Notes: generated by a model not told the origin, from the letters alone. A DNA stretch of 64,000 bases from Mactra quadrangularis (GCA_025267735.1 CM046309.1:34323202-34387201), one strand, 5' to 3'; positions 23,125-34,473 are shown, counted from the first letter of the stretch. Made by a program: numbers and translations.

Positions 23125-23960
23125 ATTCTCTAAGCTGACCGACTAACTCAGTTGGTAGCACATAGGTCTACTAGTTGATGGGTTGTGGGTTAGATTCCCA
23201 AATGGGGCTTACTCTTTGTTGAGTTAGGTCATGCAGTTATATCTACGATCATTCTCTTCTTACCACTGATTCTTAATCATGTAGGGCAGTTGTCAGTCAC
23301 TGTATTGAGGGCTTAACAGAAGACTATTGTAACTCTGTTTTTCAAAGCTCTCAAACTTTCAGTTTACTTTAAAATTAAGGTTTCTGGTTATAAAATAGTA
23401 CATTTGGACATCTTTAATCTATGTTATTTGAAAGAATAAGAATAAGTATTCAATATTCTTGAATATTGAAGATTAATTAACTTACAATAGTGTTACACTG
23501 AAATAAGGAAATAAACACCTGAAAATTGAATGAAAAACTATTGTATCTGTGTTTTCCATTAACATTAACATTCAGTTTCAATATATTGTTCACTCAAAAG
23601 GTATTGTATCTCATAATTTATTTCAATATATTCATACTATGTTGCTATGGATATCCATCTCATCATATTTGTTGAAATGAAACTTATGATTTTTAAATGT
23701 TATTGCAAAGTTACGGGTTTGATATTTTGTCAGGTCATGGGGAAGTATAAAATGATGTGAAAAAGTTAAAAACATCATTTAAAAAAAAAAGTGAGTTACA
23801 ATAGTCTTTCGTTAAGCCCTCGGTATGAAGTATGTGCTACTGCTATATACAGAGATTAAGCCTTTCCAGAAATGGTGATTACTGATTATGTTGACTGACT
23901 GTGTTGATATGACGTATACAATTTGATGCTATGAAATTAAACCCCCACAAAATAATCTTT
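23125..23960 (+). mobile_element. SINE family 1 interrupted by a foldback element
   Basis: The tRNA-like head (AACTCAGTTGGTAGCAC, GGTTAGATTCCC) and body (GTAGGGCAGTTGTCAGTCAC) run to about 23302. The 3' part (GATTAAGCCTTTCC ... GTTGACTGACTG) resumes near 23826. Between them is an element with ends TTGAGGGCTTAAC ... GTTAAGCCCTC and the shared inner AAGACTATTGTAACTC, about 520 bp long. Confidence 0.7.
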
Positions 23961-24389
23961 AATTGATATAATGCCTTCAAGAAAATACTACATCTTGTCT
24001 TCAGGGTCTATTGTTCATAGTATACAATGACTAGGGAAGAGACAATATGGTCATCACATGATAGGATACATATCAATGCCAAAGGATACAATATGATTAT
24101 ATATGATATGAGTATATTGCGAAATGTTTGGGACGGAACATCTATATCCGATAAACCATGATATTCGTTAGATCTGATTATGGATAAATGAGATTAGACT
24201 GTATATAATTTTTTATTTGAATTTAAATTTTTTTTTAACAATTAAATTGTATTTTATATGTACATTTTAATATTGTGTATGAAACATACATTTGTATTTG
24301 TGAATGAAATGCATCAACTTAGTGGTACTATTTGAAATAATAGCTCTGAAAATGAAGATAGCGTAAAAATAGTTTTTATCGTGTATGTA

Positions 24390-24680
24390 TCAGGGGCGGA
24401 TCCAGGATTTTTCTTAGGGAGGTCTGAACTTTTTCTGGGGGGTCCAAATTTACGAACCACAGGTTTGGCAGAATAATGCAACTTATAAATAATAAAAACT
24501 ACATAACCATTAATAATAAAAACTACATAACCATTAAATCTATGTTACACACTGAGAAAAATTGCCTCATGCTATTTAAAAATGACTTACAGTCAAGAAA
24601 TACTTTTATGGACAGGTACATTTTGGAATTTCCAGGGGGGTCCAGACCCCCAGACCCCCCACTGCTTGAACTGCCTATGT
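24390..24680 (+). repeat. GGGGCGGATCCAG repeat, fuller copy
   Basis: CAGGGGCGGATCCAGGATTT starts the repeat. It holds an internal doubled AATAATAAAAACTACATAAC, and ends in a G-run/C-run rich part (CCAGGGGGGTCCAGACCCCC). The 135-codon frame across it is not a gene. Confidence 0.6.
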
Positions 24681-24699
24681 GTATTGCATATAAAATATG

Positions 24700-25715
24700 T
24701 ATTATTAATATTATTTTAAGTTTAGTGCATTATAGTCTGTCAAAAAAATTTAAAGAGCTAGGTTTCTTGTTATTATATCTTGCCGACTGTCAAAATAATG
24801 TACTTATTGTATATAGCAATTTATTTGACAAACTTTTACTTGTTTATTTAAATTTAAAAGTAGCCTTAATTCAAGTGTTTTAAATGGTAAGTTTAATTAC
24901 AATTTATAATTCATTTATTACTTTCTTTACACTTCGGCAATAAAAAGTATAATTGAACTACTTTGAACAAATATTTGAATGCATAAAATTATAAATAATT
25001 GCAAAATATCTATGAAATCATCATTTTTAAGAATATTCCCATTTTTTTAAAAAAAACTTCGTATCTTATACAAATATAATTTATATTTTATTCAAAAATT
25101 TCTTCCATATGTGATAAACTTACTTTCAAAATCAATTTTACTTGTTAAAAATACTTTTGACTTGAATAATGTATGTAATATATATGTAACATAGTGGCCT
25201 CATACATGTACTTTCATTTCATAATTTTGATTTGATGATTTGTAATATTGATTTCAATGATTATATTCAAATTCATTAGACATGGAAATGTTGGAATGTT
25301 CAGATAAGTATAAGTTTCAAATTGAGTGAATTAAAACGTACATACATGATTATTAACTTTTGGCACTGAAACAAATCAATAACCACTTGATCTCACAGAT
25401 GTTGGTGAGATGTTTGTTAAATAATTATTTAAATGTCGTTGTTGTTTTGACAAGTGTTGGCAAACGTGGCAGCAATATTTTTAAGTACATTACATCAAAA
25501 AGTGGCATTTGGTGTGAACAGATATACTAAAAATTGACATGGTAAAATACCACTTTGATACGTGTTTCGTTGAAATTCTCCAAAAGCATGTTTTGTCAAA
25601 GTTATACTGATTGGTTAGAATGAGATGTTAAAATTAATCTCATTAGTCTATTCAGGCAATGCCTACTTGTCACATCAATTCAACATTGTCCATAAAACCA
25701 GAGAACACCATTCGT
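24700..25715. other. AT-rich non-coding stretch
   Basis: Nothing gene-like and no clear repeat structure. Sequence is mostly A/T. Confidence 0.5.
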
Positions 25716-25716
25716 A

Positions 25717-25912
25717 AGGGTGTGTTGTTGTGGGTTGTTGTGTGTTGTTGGGTTGTTGTGTGTTGTTGTGGGTTGTTGTGTGTTGTTGGGTTGTTGTGTG
25801 TTGTTGTGTGTTGTTGTGTGTTGTTGGGTTGTTGTGTGTTGTTGTGGGTTGTTGTGTGTTGTTGGGTTGTTGTGTGTTGTTGTGGGTTGTTGTGTGTTGT
25901 TGGGTTGTTGTG
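25717..25912. repeat. G/T-only minisatellite
   Basis: Nearly 200 bases contain only G and T on the plus strand, built from TGTGTTGTTG, GGTTGTTG and TGGGTTGT blocks in a roughly regular alternation. Three frames are open through it only because no stop can form from the units. The extreme strand asymmetry could favour unusual DNA structure. Confidence 0.9.
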
Positions 25913-26234
25913 CTTGAAGAAGTACTTAAGTACGCTTGATAGTTGTTAACATTAAATAATGAATTTAATTTAATTTAAATTGTAAAACTTTGGAAAGTTT
26001 TAACTTTATAAAATATGTAAAACAATAATTTATAAGTTTATTAAATTTTTGAAGTTGAAACATTTTGTTGTGAATAAATAAACACATGCTAACGGGGTTA
26101 TGTTAAATATAGGATACAGGTTGAGTTGTCTCCGGCCAGGTTGATTTGTCCATGGTTTGAGTTGTCTTCACTTGCATGTCAAGTTCTCCCAACTTCTTGT
26201 TGAGTTGGCCCGGTGTAGCTGTCTATTTTTTCCC

Positions 26235-26695
26235 CTGGCCAATCTTTCCCCGGGGAAAGAAAGGCCCAGGCAAATCTTTCCACGGGGAAAGATTGGCCTA
26301 GGCCTTTTTTTCCCTCGGGGAAAGATTGGCCCAGGCCTTTCCCCCCCCTGGGCAAATTTCCCCCCCCCTTACATTTGTTAAGAATTTATATATAATATGA
26401 TGCAACATAATTTCTCTCGGCCAATCTTTCCCCCCTGAGAGATTTTTTCCCTGTTGATGAAACTGTTGTTATTCTGCTATTTCAATATACATCTCGGCCA
26501 ATCTTTTCCCCCCTGTTTAATTTTTCCCCCACTGATGAAAGTGTTGTCATTTTATGCTTTTTCAATATACATCTAGGCCAATCTTTCCCCCCTGACTAAT
26601 TTTCCCCCCGTTGTTGGAACTGTTGTCTTTATATGCTTTTTTAATATACATCTTGGCCAATCTTTCCCCCGTGGCTAATTTTTCCCTCATAATAT
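26235..26695. repeat. C-run rich array with GGCCAATCTTTCCCC motif
   Basis: The left part has palindromic pieces such as TTTCCCCGGGGAAAG and alternating GGGGAAAGATTGGCC. From 26395 a unit of about 80 bases repeats four times: TCGGCCAATCTTTCCCCCC, then TAATTTTTCCCCC, then GTTGTCATTATATGC, then TTTTTCAATATACATC. Confidence 0.75.
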
Positions 26696-26805
26696 GGTCC
26701 TTATTATTAACCACTATAAATTTTTCAGAATTATCTCCTCTTGAACATAGAATTTTCTTTAAGAAATATTTTTTTTTACTGCATCTATTTTATTTCTTTA
26801 GGTAT

Positions 26806-27369
26806 TAGGGATTAAAAGATGATCGATTATAATCGATAATCGATCGTTTCAGTTAAAGTTGGAGACAATCGATTATGAAATTTGATAATCGATTATCGCT
26901 AATGTGAGGAATTCATTTTATTGACAATGAGACATTCTAGTTTTCGATAATTAGCATTTAAAGAAAACTACATTTCATGGGAATAAAACTCTTTTTTATC
27001 TTAATTAAACCATGATGGGGGATTTTTGCTGTTACTTTGTCATTGAGATCGATGTTGATATTTTTGGTCGGCATTATTTGACTATATAAAGCCCCTTTTT
27101 CCATACTTTATGGGTACTGAAAAAATTTAATGTCCAAAAATTGATTTAATTTTTATTTATAAACAGCCACTAAAACACTAGTTATAGGTTGATTATGCAT
27201 GATTTAATATTCTGTTACATGTATATGAAACAAAATCACTTAAACCACTGCATATGTTTGAAATTCTGAATGAAAACCCTGAGCTAGTGTTTCGATGATT
27301 GATCGAAAAGGGTTGTCCGATTATTTCCGATGATCAATTATAATTTTTTTTTTCGATTATGAATCCCTA
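26806..27369 (+). mobile_element. hAT-type MITE (TAGGGATT ends), copy 1
   Basis: Begins TAGGGATTAAAAGATGATCG and ends GATTATGAATCCCTA. Palindromic ATCGATTATAATCGAT and GATAATCGATTATCG motifs lie just inside. It is inverted relative to copy 2 at 34474-35031. No TSD is visible at this copy. Confidence 0.75.
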
Positions 27370-27518
27370 GAAACTCGGCGAACTGCAGTATGCTATTTGT
27401 GAAAATATGTTTTATGAGCTCTCTATGTGAATTGAAAAAGGCCTGCTCTTTGCCTTCATTCTGAATCTAATCTGTTTAAAACATTAGCTAAAACTCTGCT
27501 TGCATACTCATTTTTTAA

Positions 27519-29143
27519 GGCAGTGGCTAGAGTTATGGTATCATAACTCTAGACCCAGGTTCTAGAGTTACGGAAGTTCCGTAACTGTAGACAACCCTAG
27601 CAGGCTTGTCAAGAGTTACGGAAGTCAAATAACATGCATACGTTTCAACATTTTAACATCGAAAAACTGGTTTATATTCATCATCACTGGAAATAAACAA
27701 ATATTTACCGACATGCCTTATCCAATTGTTATTTCATCCGCCATTTTGGAAATGACTAATAAACTTAACAAATGTTAAACATAAGGCAATATGACGTCGT
27801 CTTCAAAGTGCCATATACAATTTACTTAGTTTACTTTTCAAGAGCAATTTGTTGGTAAAAAAAACAGCGATTTTCTAATGCAAAATTGACCATATTTTTG
27901 GACAGAATCAAAAGCAAAATGTCTTCAATTTGATAAAAATTGTTGATAAATGATATATTTTTACATTGTCACGTTTAAAAGCAGTGATCTTTACCTAAAA
28001 CATTGACCAATTCATTGTTTTTAAAAATTTCGGCAATTTTCCCCAAGATTTGCATACTAAAGAATCACAGCGTTTTACTTACATGTATATTGTACGATAG
28101 GGTTACTGAGCTTTTTTGATGGAATATGCGAATTTAAATGAAAAGATAAAAAAATGCAATTTTTTTACTGGATAACTGCCGAGTTTTTAGTTAAATTTCT
28201 GACTTTTGATTATGAATATGAATGGGTATTTTTCAACGTTATTGTTTATATTTTCGTTAAAATTTTAAAGATTTGGTGAGGAATGACAAGCTGGATTTTT
28301 TTTACAAAAAAAAATGACCTTCTAACTATTCAACTTTTGAACTTTCTAACTATTGACGTTTTCCCCAAGTATAGTTCTATTACATTAACCTGTCACAACT
28401 TTAATAATTACACGGTCAACGAATCTGTTATTTTTAACCCCTTTCAAACTTGTTATAACCCCGATATTCAAAGTCGCCGCATACATTGTTAGATTATCAA
28501 TGATTTATATTGAATGGTGGCTCAATGTTCTAAAAGAGGTTAAATAATAACACATTCAGTGAGTGTGTAATTATTCAAGTTGTGACAGGTTAATGTAATA
28601 GAACTATACTAAGCTCTTTTTATCAAGCTAAAATCACATTTTTGTTCACGAAATTTAAATTTTACGTTTGAAAATCGCCGATTTTCTTAGACACTTTCAA
28701 ATTATTCACAATTAAAATTACTCTCAGAATCGACTATTTCCTATCAATATTTCCTTTAAATTCCGTACACAATTATACATATTCAGTCCAAATTTATAAT
28801 AATCACAATGTCACTCTATAACTTCTCGCTCATGTAAACTTATTATGTGACACGTTGAAGACGACAACGACATATCATTGTATATTAAACATCTGGTAAG
28901 TTTATTTGTCATATCCAAAATGGCGGGTGTAATAACAATTGACTAGGTCACGTCGGTAAGTATTGGTTTATTTCGAGTAATATTGAATATAAACAAGTTT
29001 TTTGATGTTAAAAAGTTAAACATAGGCATGATATTTGACTTCCTTAACTCTAGACAAGCCTGCTAGGGTTGTCTACAGTTACGGAACTTCTGTAACTCTA
29101 GAACCTGGGTCTAGAGTTACGGTACGGTAACTCTAGCCACTGC
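27519..29143. mobile_element. 1.6-kb foldback element, long TIRs
   Basis: The ends GGCAGTGGCTAGAGTTA / TAACTCTAGCCACTGCC open inverted repeats of at least 300 bases. Shared sequence includes GGTTCTAGAGTTACGGAAG, GCAGGCTTGTC, TTTACCGACATGCC-like pieces and CCGCCATTTTGGA. The TIRs contain their own small palindromes (CTAGAGTTACGG / CCGTAACTCTAG). Near-matching T-rich flanks (TTTTTTAA and TTTTTTTA) may be an 8-9 bp duplication. There is no coding capacity. Confidence 0.8.
28369..28610. mobile_element. MITE nested in the foldback
   Basis: The 34-base ends are perfect inverted repeats: AGTATAGTTCTATTACATTA plus ACCTGTCACAACTT on the left, their complement on the right. The element is 242 bp and sits in the central part of the foldback, disturbing its symmetry. 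Confidence 0.85.
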
Positions 29144-29149
29144 CTTTTT

Positions 29150-29885
29150 TTAGTCTGAATAGCTCTCAGTCTATGTCTAGATTAGCTGGCTTTTGCTATA
29201 TTATAATATTTGATTATTGGTCAGCACATAGGTCAGACTTAAAACGAAATTAAACTTCAGTCATCACCTTAACAATCATGTATTTGTTTACCTCAACACC
29301 AGTTTTTCCAAAATGGCTTCTAAAAATGTCGGAGGTTATTTGTAGCAAATGGCGGAGGAGTTCTGAATGCTTTGATAGTATGCGCCCCTGTAGCATATCT
29401 GTTTAAGGAGATAGTAAAGCATCTTGTCATTTACTACTATGTTTTATTTAAACTTTGCAGGATATTCATTCAGTATAATGATTATAATGGTTGTTGGTGA
29501 AGATTATATGTATAATATGATATGATGATGGTGAATGACTTGTAGATAGAACTGTAACACAGATATATCATGGTATGTTGTCATTTATTTTATTGAAGTC
29601 TCTCAATAGACTTTATCTTGAATTCAAATATTAGTGTTTTTCGTGAGGTACAAACAAACTATCACCCTCCCGATGAAAATATGTGTACAAAAGGAATTAT
29701 TCTGTATTCTGTGCTTTTCAGCAATAATGTGTAATTACTTACTTTGTACTGCTTACACATGAATGAAAAACCTACCAATTTGAGGTCTGAATATATAAGG
29801 TCTATTTTAGTCATTGTTTAAAGTTTTCTCAATCACTAGTCTGATTTTTTTCACCCATATAATTAAATGACATCAAATAGTGTTA
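29150..29885. other. Non-coding stretch
   Basis: Contains an inverted copy of the GGCCATTTGC-type repeat (29280-29370, GTAGCAAATGGCGGAGGAGT). Nothing else is recognised before the mariner element. Confidence 0.5.
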
Positions 29886-30142
29886 TACGAGGGATGATCC
29901 AAAATAACGTGGACTTTTACTACTGTTATCGTTTATTATGTACTATCAGAAAACAAAATACATCAACATAAATCTGAATATGTCCTGCATATTCTTACAA
30001 AATATCAGAAAAAAATATTGACTCAGTAAAAAGTTATAATCATTAGAAAACAATCACTATCGGCGACCCGGCGCACGTCAACAATAATTTCGTAACGTTC
30101 ATGTCGTCGTCACTCACACAGCGCAGTACGCAATGTCAAAGT

Positions 30143-30520
30143 CTATTTCTTTTCAAAATACCCCCCTCCACACTCAACACAGCGACGATGACGATGTACC
30201 CACTGGTTGTACACATCAATATACCACTGCTGGTCGTATTGGGCGACTACCTGACTAGTGGCGGTGCGCAGTTCTTGTAAAGACCTGAAACGCTTTCCTT
30301 TCAACTGTTTTTTGATGGTTGGAAAAATGGCAAAGTCCATTGGTGCTAGGTCTGGCGAATATGGAGGATGACTTATGGTTTTAAAACCCAATACACCGAT
30401 CTCCAAAGTAGTTACTTGCGCTGTATGGGGTGGTGCGTTGTCTTGGTGAAGTATAAGGCTCTCCAGAGGTATACCAGGACGCTTCTTCTGCAATGCGTGG
30501 ACAAGCTCACGCCCCAATAC
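30143..30520 (-). CDS. Mariner transposase exon 3 (catalytic Asp 2 and 3)
   Basis: 125 codons plus stop. It starts VLGRELVHALQKKRPG, expected after YYSK. It carries LILHQDNAPPHTA (Asp 255) and YSPDLAPMDFAIFP (Asp 290) with exactly 34 residues between them, the DD34D signature of mariner. After that come LKGKRFRSLQEL and a C-terminal CVECGGGYFEKK ending, as in other mariners. The spliced protein is 353 residues, close to Mos1 length, with no stop or frameshift seen. This is consistent with an active or recently active gene. Confidence 0.94.
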   Translation of the reverse strand, partial: VLGRELVHALQKKRPGIPLESLILHQDNAPPHTAQVTTLEIGVLGFKTISHPPYSPDLAPMDFAIFPTIKKQLKGKRFRSLQELRTATSQVVAQYDQQWYIDVYNQWVHRHRRCVECGGGYFEKK

Positions 30521-31418
30521 CTGTGATCGAAAAATTGTTTATCAATAGCGCTTAGTTAAAACTTTATGTATAATTATCAACAAGTAAACAGGTAAGCAGG
30601 TACTTAAACATATATTATAGTTATTTTTTTGTAATTCTTAGTCAAAAATTATAAATCAAAATTAGCACCATTTAATTATCAACATATTTTATGTTAATAT
30701 TAATTATAGGAATGATTATAATTGAAACACGACTTTTATTACAGGGTTCCCACGCTACCGGGAAATCGGGAAAAGTACGGGAATTTCATTATGTGCGCTC
30801 CCGGCCGTGAAAAGGCCGTGATTTTTACGATTTTAGGAAAAATCCGGGAAAAGACCGGGAATCGGTACGAAACGGTTTGAGTACGAAATCGAGTATGAAA
30901 CCGTGGACCGGATTTTATACCAAACTTATGTGTAATACGTCATCAAGTTATGCGGTAAATAATTGACGGATATCTACGAGAAGGTGTCGTTGTTTTACGC
31001 CGAGTTTGTTGTCCAATCAACAGTTATTTTTTCCCCGGGTATTATCGGAAGTAAGTGAGCGTCTGTCTGATGTTGCTGTTGGCTGCTCATTATCCCAATT
31101 TTTATACTGAAATCACGAAAAAATAACTATGGATAGGTGTAACTATTGAAGACGGACTAGTCCATTGTGGAAATTCAGCAATATAAGGGTTATACTCAAG
31201 ACCAGAAGGGTCATCATTGACATAATTGTAATGCTGGAAGTCTGGAAAAACCCTGGAATTCTCAAATTGAAAACCTGGAATTTTTCCAAAAATCCTGGAA
31301 AAAACCTAGAAAAAGCCTGGAATTTCTCTCCTAAAAAATAGTGGGAACCATGTTATTAAATTTTTATCATTCCAACAGGGCATCGGCAAAATGAAAAGTT
31401 AATCCAAGTTATACTTAC
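30521..31418 (-). other. Transposase intron 2 (898 bp), with a MITE
   Basis: GTAAGT to CGATCACAG with the junction AAG|GTA. It contains the hAT-like MITE at 30742-31352, which explains its length; without it the intron would be about 287 bases, similar to intron 1. Confidence 0.88.
30742..31352. mobile_element. hAT-like MITE inside transposase intron 2
   Basis: Ends CAGGGTTCCCAC / GTGGGAACCATG are inverted repeats with one mismatch, flanked by TTATTA on both sides (part of a possible 8-bp duplication). The interior is rich in CCGGGAA and CCTGGAA words in subterminal positions. Confidence 0.75.
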
Positions 31419-31754
31419 CTTCGAATAATATGCAGCGTTGACGGTGGTATCCTTTGGCACGGCGTGTTGTAATAGCATCCCCTTCCGGTCACAGAAGAAA
31501 ATGAACATGTATTTCCCACTGGACTTGCACGCTCTTGCCTTCTCAGGAGGAGGGGACCCAGTCCGTTTCCAAACGGCTGACTGCTGCTTGGTTTCTGGGT
31601 CGTGTAGATGTAGCCACGTCTCGTCAGTCGTAATGATGCAGTCCAGGAATGCATCGCCCTCTCTGCCGAAGCGCCGTAAAAATGCTTTGGAGTCACGAAC
31701 TCTCCTCTCAATTTCATGCTCCTTTAATAACCGGGGTACCCATCGAGCGTAAAC
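31419..31754 (-). CDS. Mariner transposase exon 2 (first catalytic Asp)
   Basis: 112 codons, phase 0 at both ends. It starts VYARWVPRLL, matching the WVPHEL-type motif that links the DNA-binding and catalytic parts. It carries CIITTDETWLHLHD, where the Asp (residue 160 of the assembled protein) is the first of the DDD triad. KRTGSPPPEKARACKSSGK and FFCDRKGMLL are also family-typical. It ends NAAYYSK at donor AAG|GTAAGT. The antisense frame at this place is a shadow. Confidence 0.93.
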
Positions 31755-32013
31755 CTTCAAACAAATAAAAAAAACAATATTGGCAATTAGTTATAACCTA
31801 ACTTAATAGTCTAAAAATATCAAATGGTAATTATTTTAAATACATGCATGCTAACGTTTAGAAGTTTATAATACTGTTTTCATCTATAAAAAATATTAAG
31901 TAATGTTAAATACATCGTGACGCTAACATTCATTATTCTAATTCAAATATGTATATAATTTAAATATTACAACAGGAAAAAAAGCAGCAGAAAGATTTTG
32001 AAAATCGATTTAC
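31755..32013 (-). other. Transposase intron 1 (259 bp)
   Basis: GTAAAT at the 5' side and TTTGTTTGAAG at the 3' side. The host exon junction reads AAG|GTT, a proto-splice-like site. The sequence is AT-rich with no repeat that I recognise. Confidence 0.88.
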
Positions 32014-32361
32014 CTTCGACATATGCAGATTGTCGGTAAGAATGCGCTGGACGGTGCCATAACCCATATCAAACTTCCCTGCTAAATCACGAATGGTCAG
32101 ACGTCGGTCCGCGTCCAGCGCCTCCCGAATTGACGTCACCGCCGTCGCTCCATATTTTCTTTTTCTTCCTCGACCCTGTCTTTCGTCAAAGCTTTCTTCC
32201 CCGTCAGCAAACTTTTGATGCCACTTAAAAACTAAACTCCTACTAACTGGATTCTTTCTCTTAGTGTTTTCAATCAATTTAAGCGTCTGGGTTGGTGTTT
32301 TGCCGAGATCGTGACAAAATTTTATTATACAACGTATTTCCATACGATCAGATGACGACAT
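32014..32361 (-). CDS. Mariner transposase exon 1 (DNA-binding part)
   Basis: 116 codons from the ATG at 32361, which follows no other in-frame start. It begins MSSSDRMEIRCIIKFCHDLG. It contains the two helix-turn-helix regions of mariner transposases: about residues 5-55, with SRSLVFKWHQKFADGEESFD, and about 80-112, with TIRDLAGKFDMGYGTVQRIL. They are separated by a basic GRGRKRK linker comparable to the GRPR-like motif. The exon ends MSK at a donor AAG|GTAAAT, phase 0. Exon 2 restores the expected 'SKV.ARWVP' continuity. The protein binds the element's ends and cuts and pastes it in the nucleus. Confidence 0.93.
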
Positions 32362-32759
32362 TTTAACGTTAGTTGCGTAGGTGATAACGTGTTATGAATG
32401 TTGTTTTCTCAAGAACACCTTGATCAAATGACGTCAAATTTTGAAATGACGTCACAGTAACACCTGTGCGTCAGTTGATGAATTTTCGCGCAGTTTGTCG
32501 TATTATTTTCTGAGAAACAATACAATACATTACTCACACATAGTGATTATAACGGCGCGTGCCGCATCGGCGTTACCTTGGTTATGAAAACGCATGGTAC
32601 GGTCTTATGATTATTAACATTTGAATTTTTTTTGATGTGTTTGATTCATTAAATGTTCCGATTTACAACCATATTAGTTTTTTTGATGTATTGTAAAAAT
32701 TGTAAGAGCAGTATTAAAAGTCCACGTAATTTTGGATCATCCCTCGTATACATTTATAT

Positions 32760-33530
32760 GTAAAATAACAACTAACTTTCTTTATCCTTTAATGAGTTTT
32801 GATTGACTGCTTCAAATCCTCCCCACAAAAACTGAATCAAGGTGTAAAGTAGGTCATGTGCAAAAAATATTTTATTCAAACAAAACAAATTTTACCACTC
32901 ACAACAATATTTAGGGGTGATTTATTTACAATGTAATAGTTTAATTAGTTTTAACTTATTTTATTAACATATCATTATATAAAATTAACAATGTGCATAT
33001 ACACTGTTTAAAAACAAATGTTACCTATAAAAAGGTATGTTAAAATCAGTAAAAAGGTATTCTTGCATTAGCTCATTCACCTATTTAGTGGACAAATCCA
33101 TTGTTTAAAGTACAAAAATATGCATGACCTAGAATACGACCTGTAATGTAGGCATTTTCTGACAAAGAAATGTATAATGGATATATTGGCACTTTGAATC
33201 TCCTTTTTTTGGCTTTTATTTGAATTTTTTTTAAAAATCGAACAATTGTTTAAATTTTGCTGACAATGTGACTTATACTAGGTGTAAATTAATTATGTGA
33301 ACATGGCACGTTATTGTACATGTACTTTTAATTTTGGACTCATCCTTTTTATGGGGGGAAACAGAAAAGTTCAAAATATTATGTAACTGTTCCATAGAAT
33401 TTAATTCTTATGAAAATAAATTTGTTTTGTATTATTCATTGATATTAAGAAAATAATCTATGCTTGTTTTTTAAATAAATCGATGATAAAAGGAAAACTT
33501 CGGAACATGTTCATTATTATTTCCCTGTTT
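32760..33530. other. AT-rich non-coding stretch
   Basis: Nothing gene-like. Bases 33300-33430 resemble part of 14590-14700 (CTTTTAATTTTGGACT). Confidence 0.45.
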
Positions 33531-33540
33531 TTGACAGTTA

Positions 33541-33700
33541 GGCCACTACAAGTTGATCATATGTTCTACGGATTTTTCTGGGGAAAAAAATGGGGCGAGC
33601 CAGCAAAGAAAAAAAGTCTTTATTCACTTGCTTTATATAGCCGTTTAACCAAATTTTTATGAGCGAGTGAGGAAATAAAAATATTTTTTTTGTAAAAACT
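33541..33700 (-). mobile_element. Harbinger-type MITE, truncated copy
   Basis: The end GGCCACTACAAGTTGATCAT, preceded by TTA, runs into the inverted interior of the family (TTCACTTGCTTTATATAGCC, GAGCGAGTGAGG). The opposite end is missing. Confidence 0.7.
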
Positions 33701-33714
33701 AGAATGTCTTATTT

Positions 33715-33840
33715 CAATTAATATAATGAATAACCGACATTAGCGATAATCAATTATTAAACTTTGTAATCGATTGTCTTCCACTTCTAATGAAACAATC
33801 GATTATCAATTATAATCGATCATTGTTTTATCCCTATCTT
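33715..33840 (-). repeat. Fragment of the TAGGGATT MITE
   Basis: ATAATGAATAACCGACATTA, AGCGATAATCAATTATTAAA and AATTATAATCGATCATTG match the right part of the copy at 34474-35031. Confidence 0.65.
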
Positions 33841-33879
33841 GCAGTAGCCAAAATATTGAACTGATCAAATTGTGCATAA

Positions 33880-34258
33880 AATAACTTATACATTTCAATG
33901 CCATTTCAGTATTTAGCAATATTTTTAATTTCATTGAAATTTACGTCCTTTTGCCTTATGTAGCTAAACATCAGTTTTCCATGGTTCATTAGATTAAAGC
34001 TCAAGTGTAAATAATTTATCAATCTGGAGGCATTCAGAATGTTCCCATAACTCTATAAATGTCCAGTTTTTCCAGTCTGCTATAAGCACTATTCCTACAA
34101 AATTCTATAACATACTTTAATACTGAACTGTTGAATAAGTTATGACAGTTATGACAGAAGTATTATGGTATCTGAAGCAATATAAAAAATAAAAATAACC
34201 ATGGTTGTAGTGCATTGCAATGAACCGCAATACACTTCTTGCATATTGTTACAGCCCT
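33880..34258. repeat. Degenerate AGGGCTGTCACGATA-type MITE
   Basis: Pieces such as GCCATTTCAGTATTTAGCAA, CATTCAGAATGTTCCCATAA and the end TTGTTACAGCCCTAA resemble the elements at 4931-5312 and 52587-52958. Confidence 0.5.
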
Positions 34259-34473
34259 AATGAATGTATTGATTTGCATCTGGAATGAACTATACTATTC
34301 AATAAATCAATTCAAAAGAAAACAAATAGAATCACATCAAATTGACTTTCTGACTTTCCAGCGAATCATTGCAGCCATTGACTATAGACCTTGTGAAGAT
34401 GATGAAATTTATGTGAACATATAAGTGCACAATTTTAAAGCGTCTGATACACTAGTTAAAATACTGTATTTAT

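Larger units (their letters stand above)
29886..32748 (-). mobile_element. Mariner transposon, apparently complete
   Basis: Inverted ends TACGAGGGATGATCCAAAAT / ATTTTGGATCATCCCTCGTA continue into ACGTGGACTTTTA / TAAAAGTCCACGT, with TA borders on both sides. Between them is one spliced mariner transposase gene on the minus strand. The element is 2.86 kb, about twice the usual 1.3 kb, because of two introns and a MITE inside one of them. Intact frame, matching TIRs and the TA duplication suggest a fairly young insertion. Confidence 0.93.

Noticed and set aside
24476..24883. 135-codon frame on the plus strand
   Set aside because: Runs through the GGGGCGGATCC repeat and AT-rich sequence, with a duplicated segment. 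No homology recognised.
25659..25949. Frames rich in Cys, Val and Leu (VVCCWVVVCCCGLLC)
   Set aside because: Translation of a G/T-only minisatellite in all three frames.
31438..31752. Plus-strand 104-codon frame
   Set aside because: Antisense shadow of mariner transposase exon 2.
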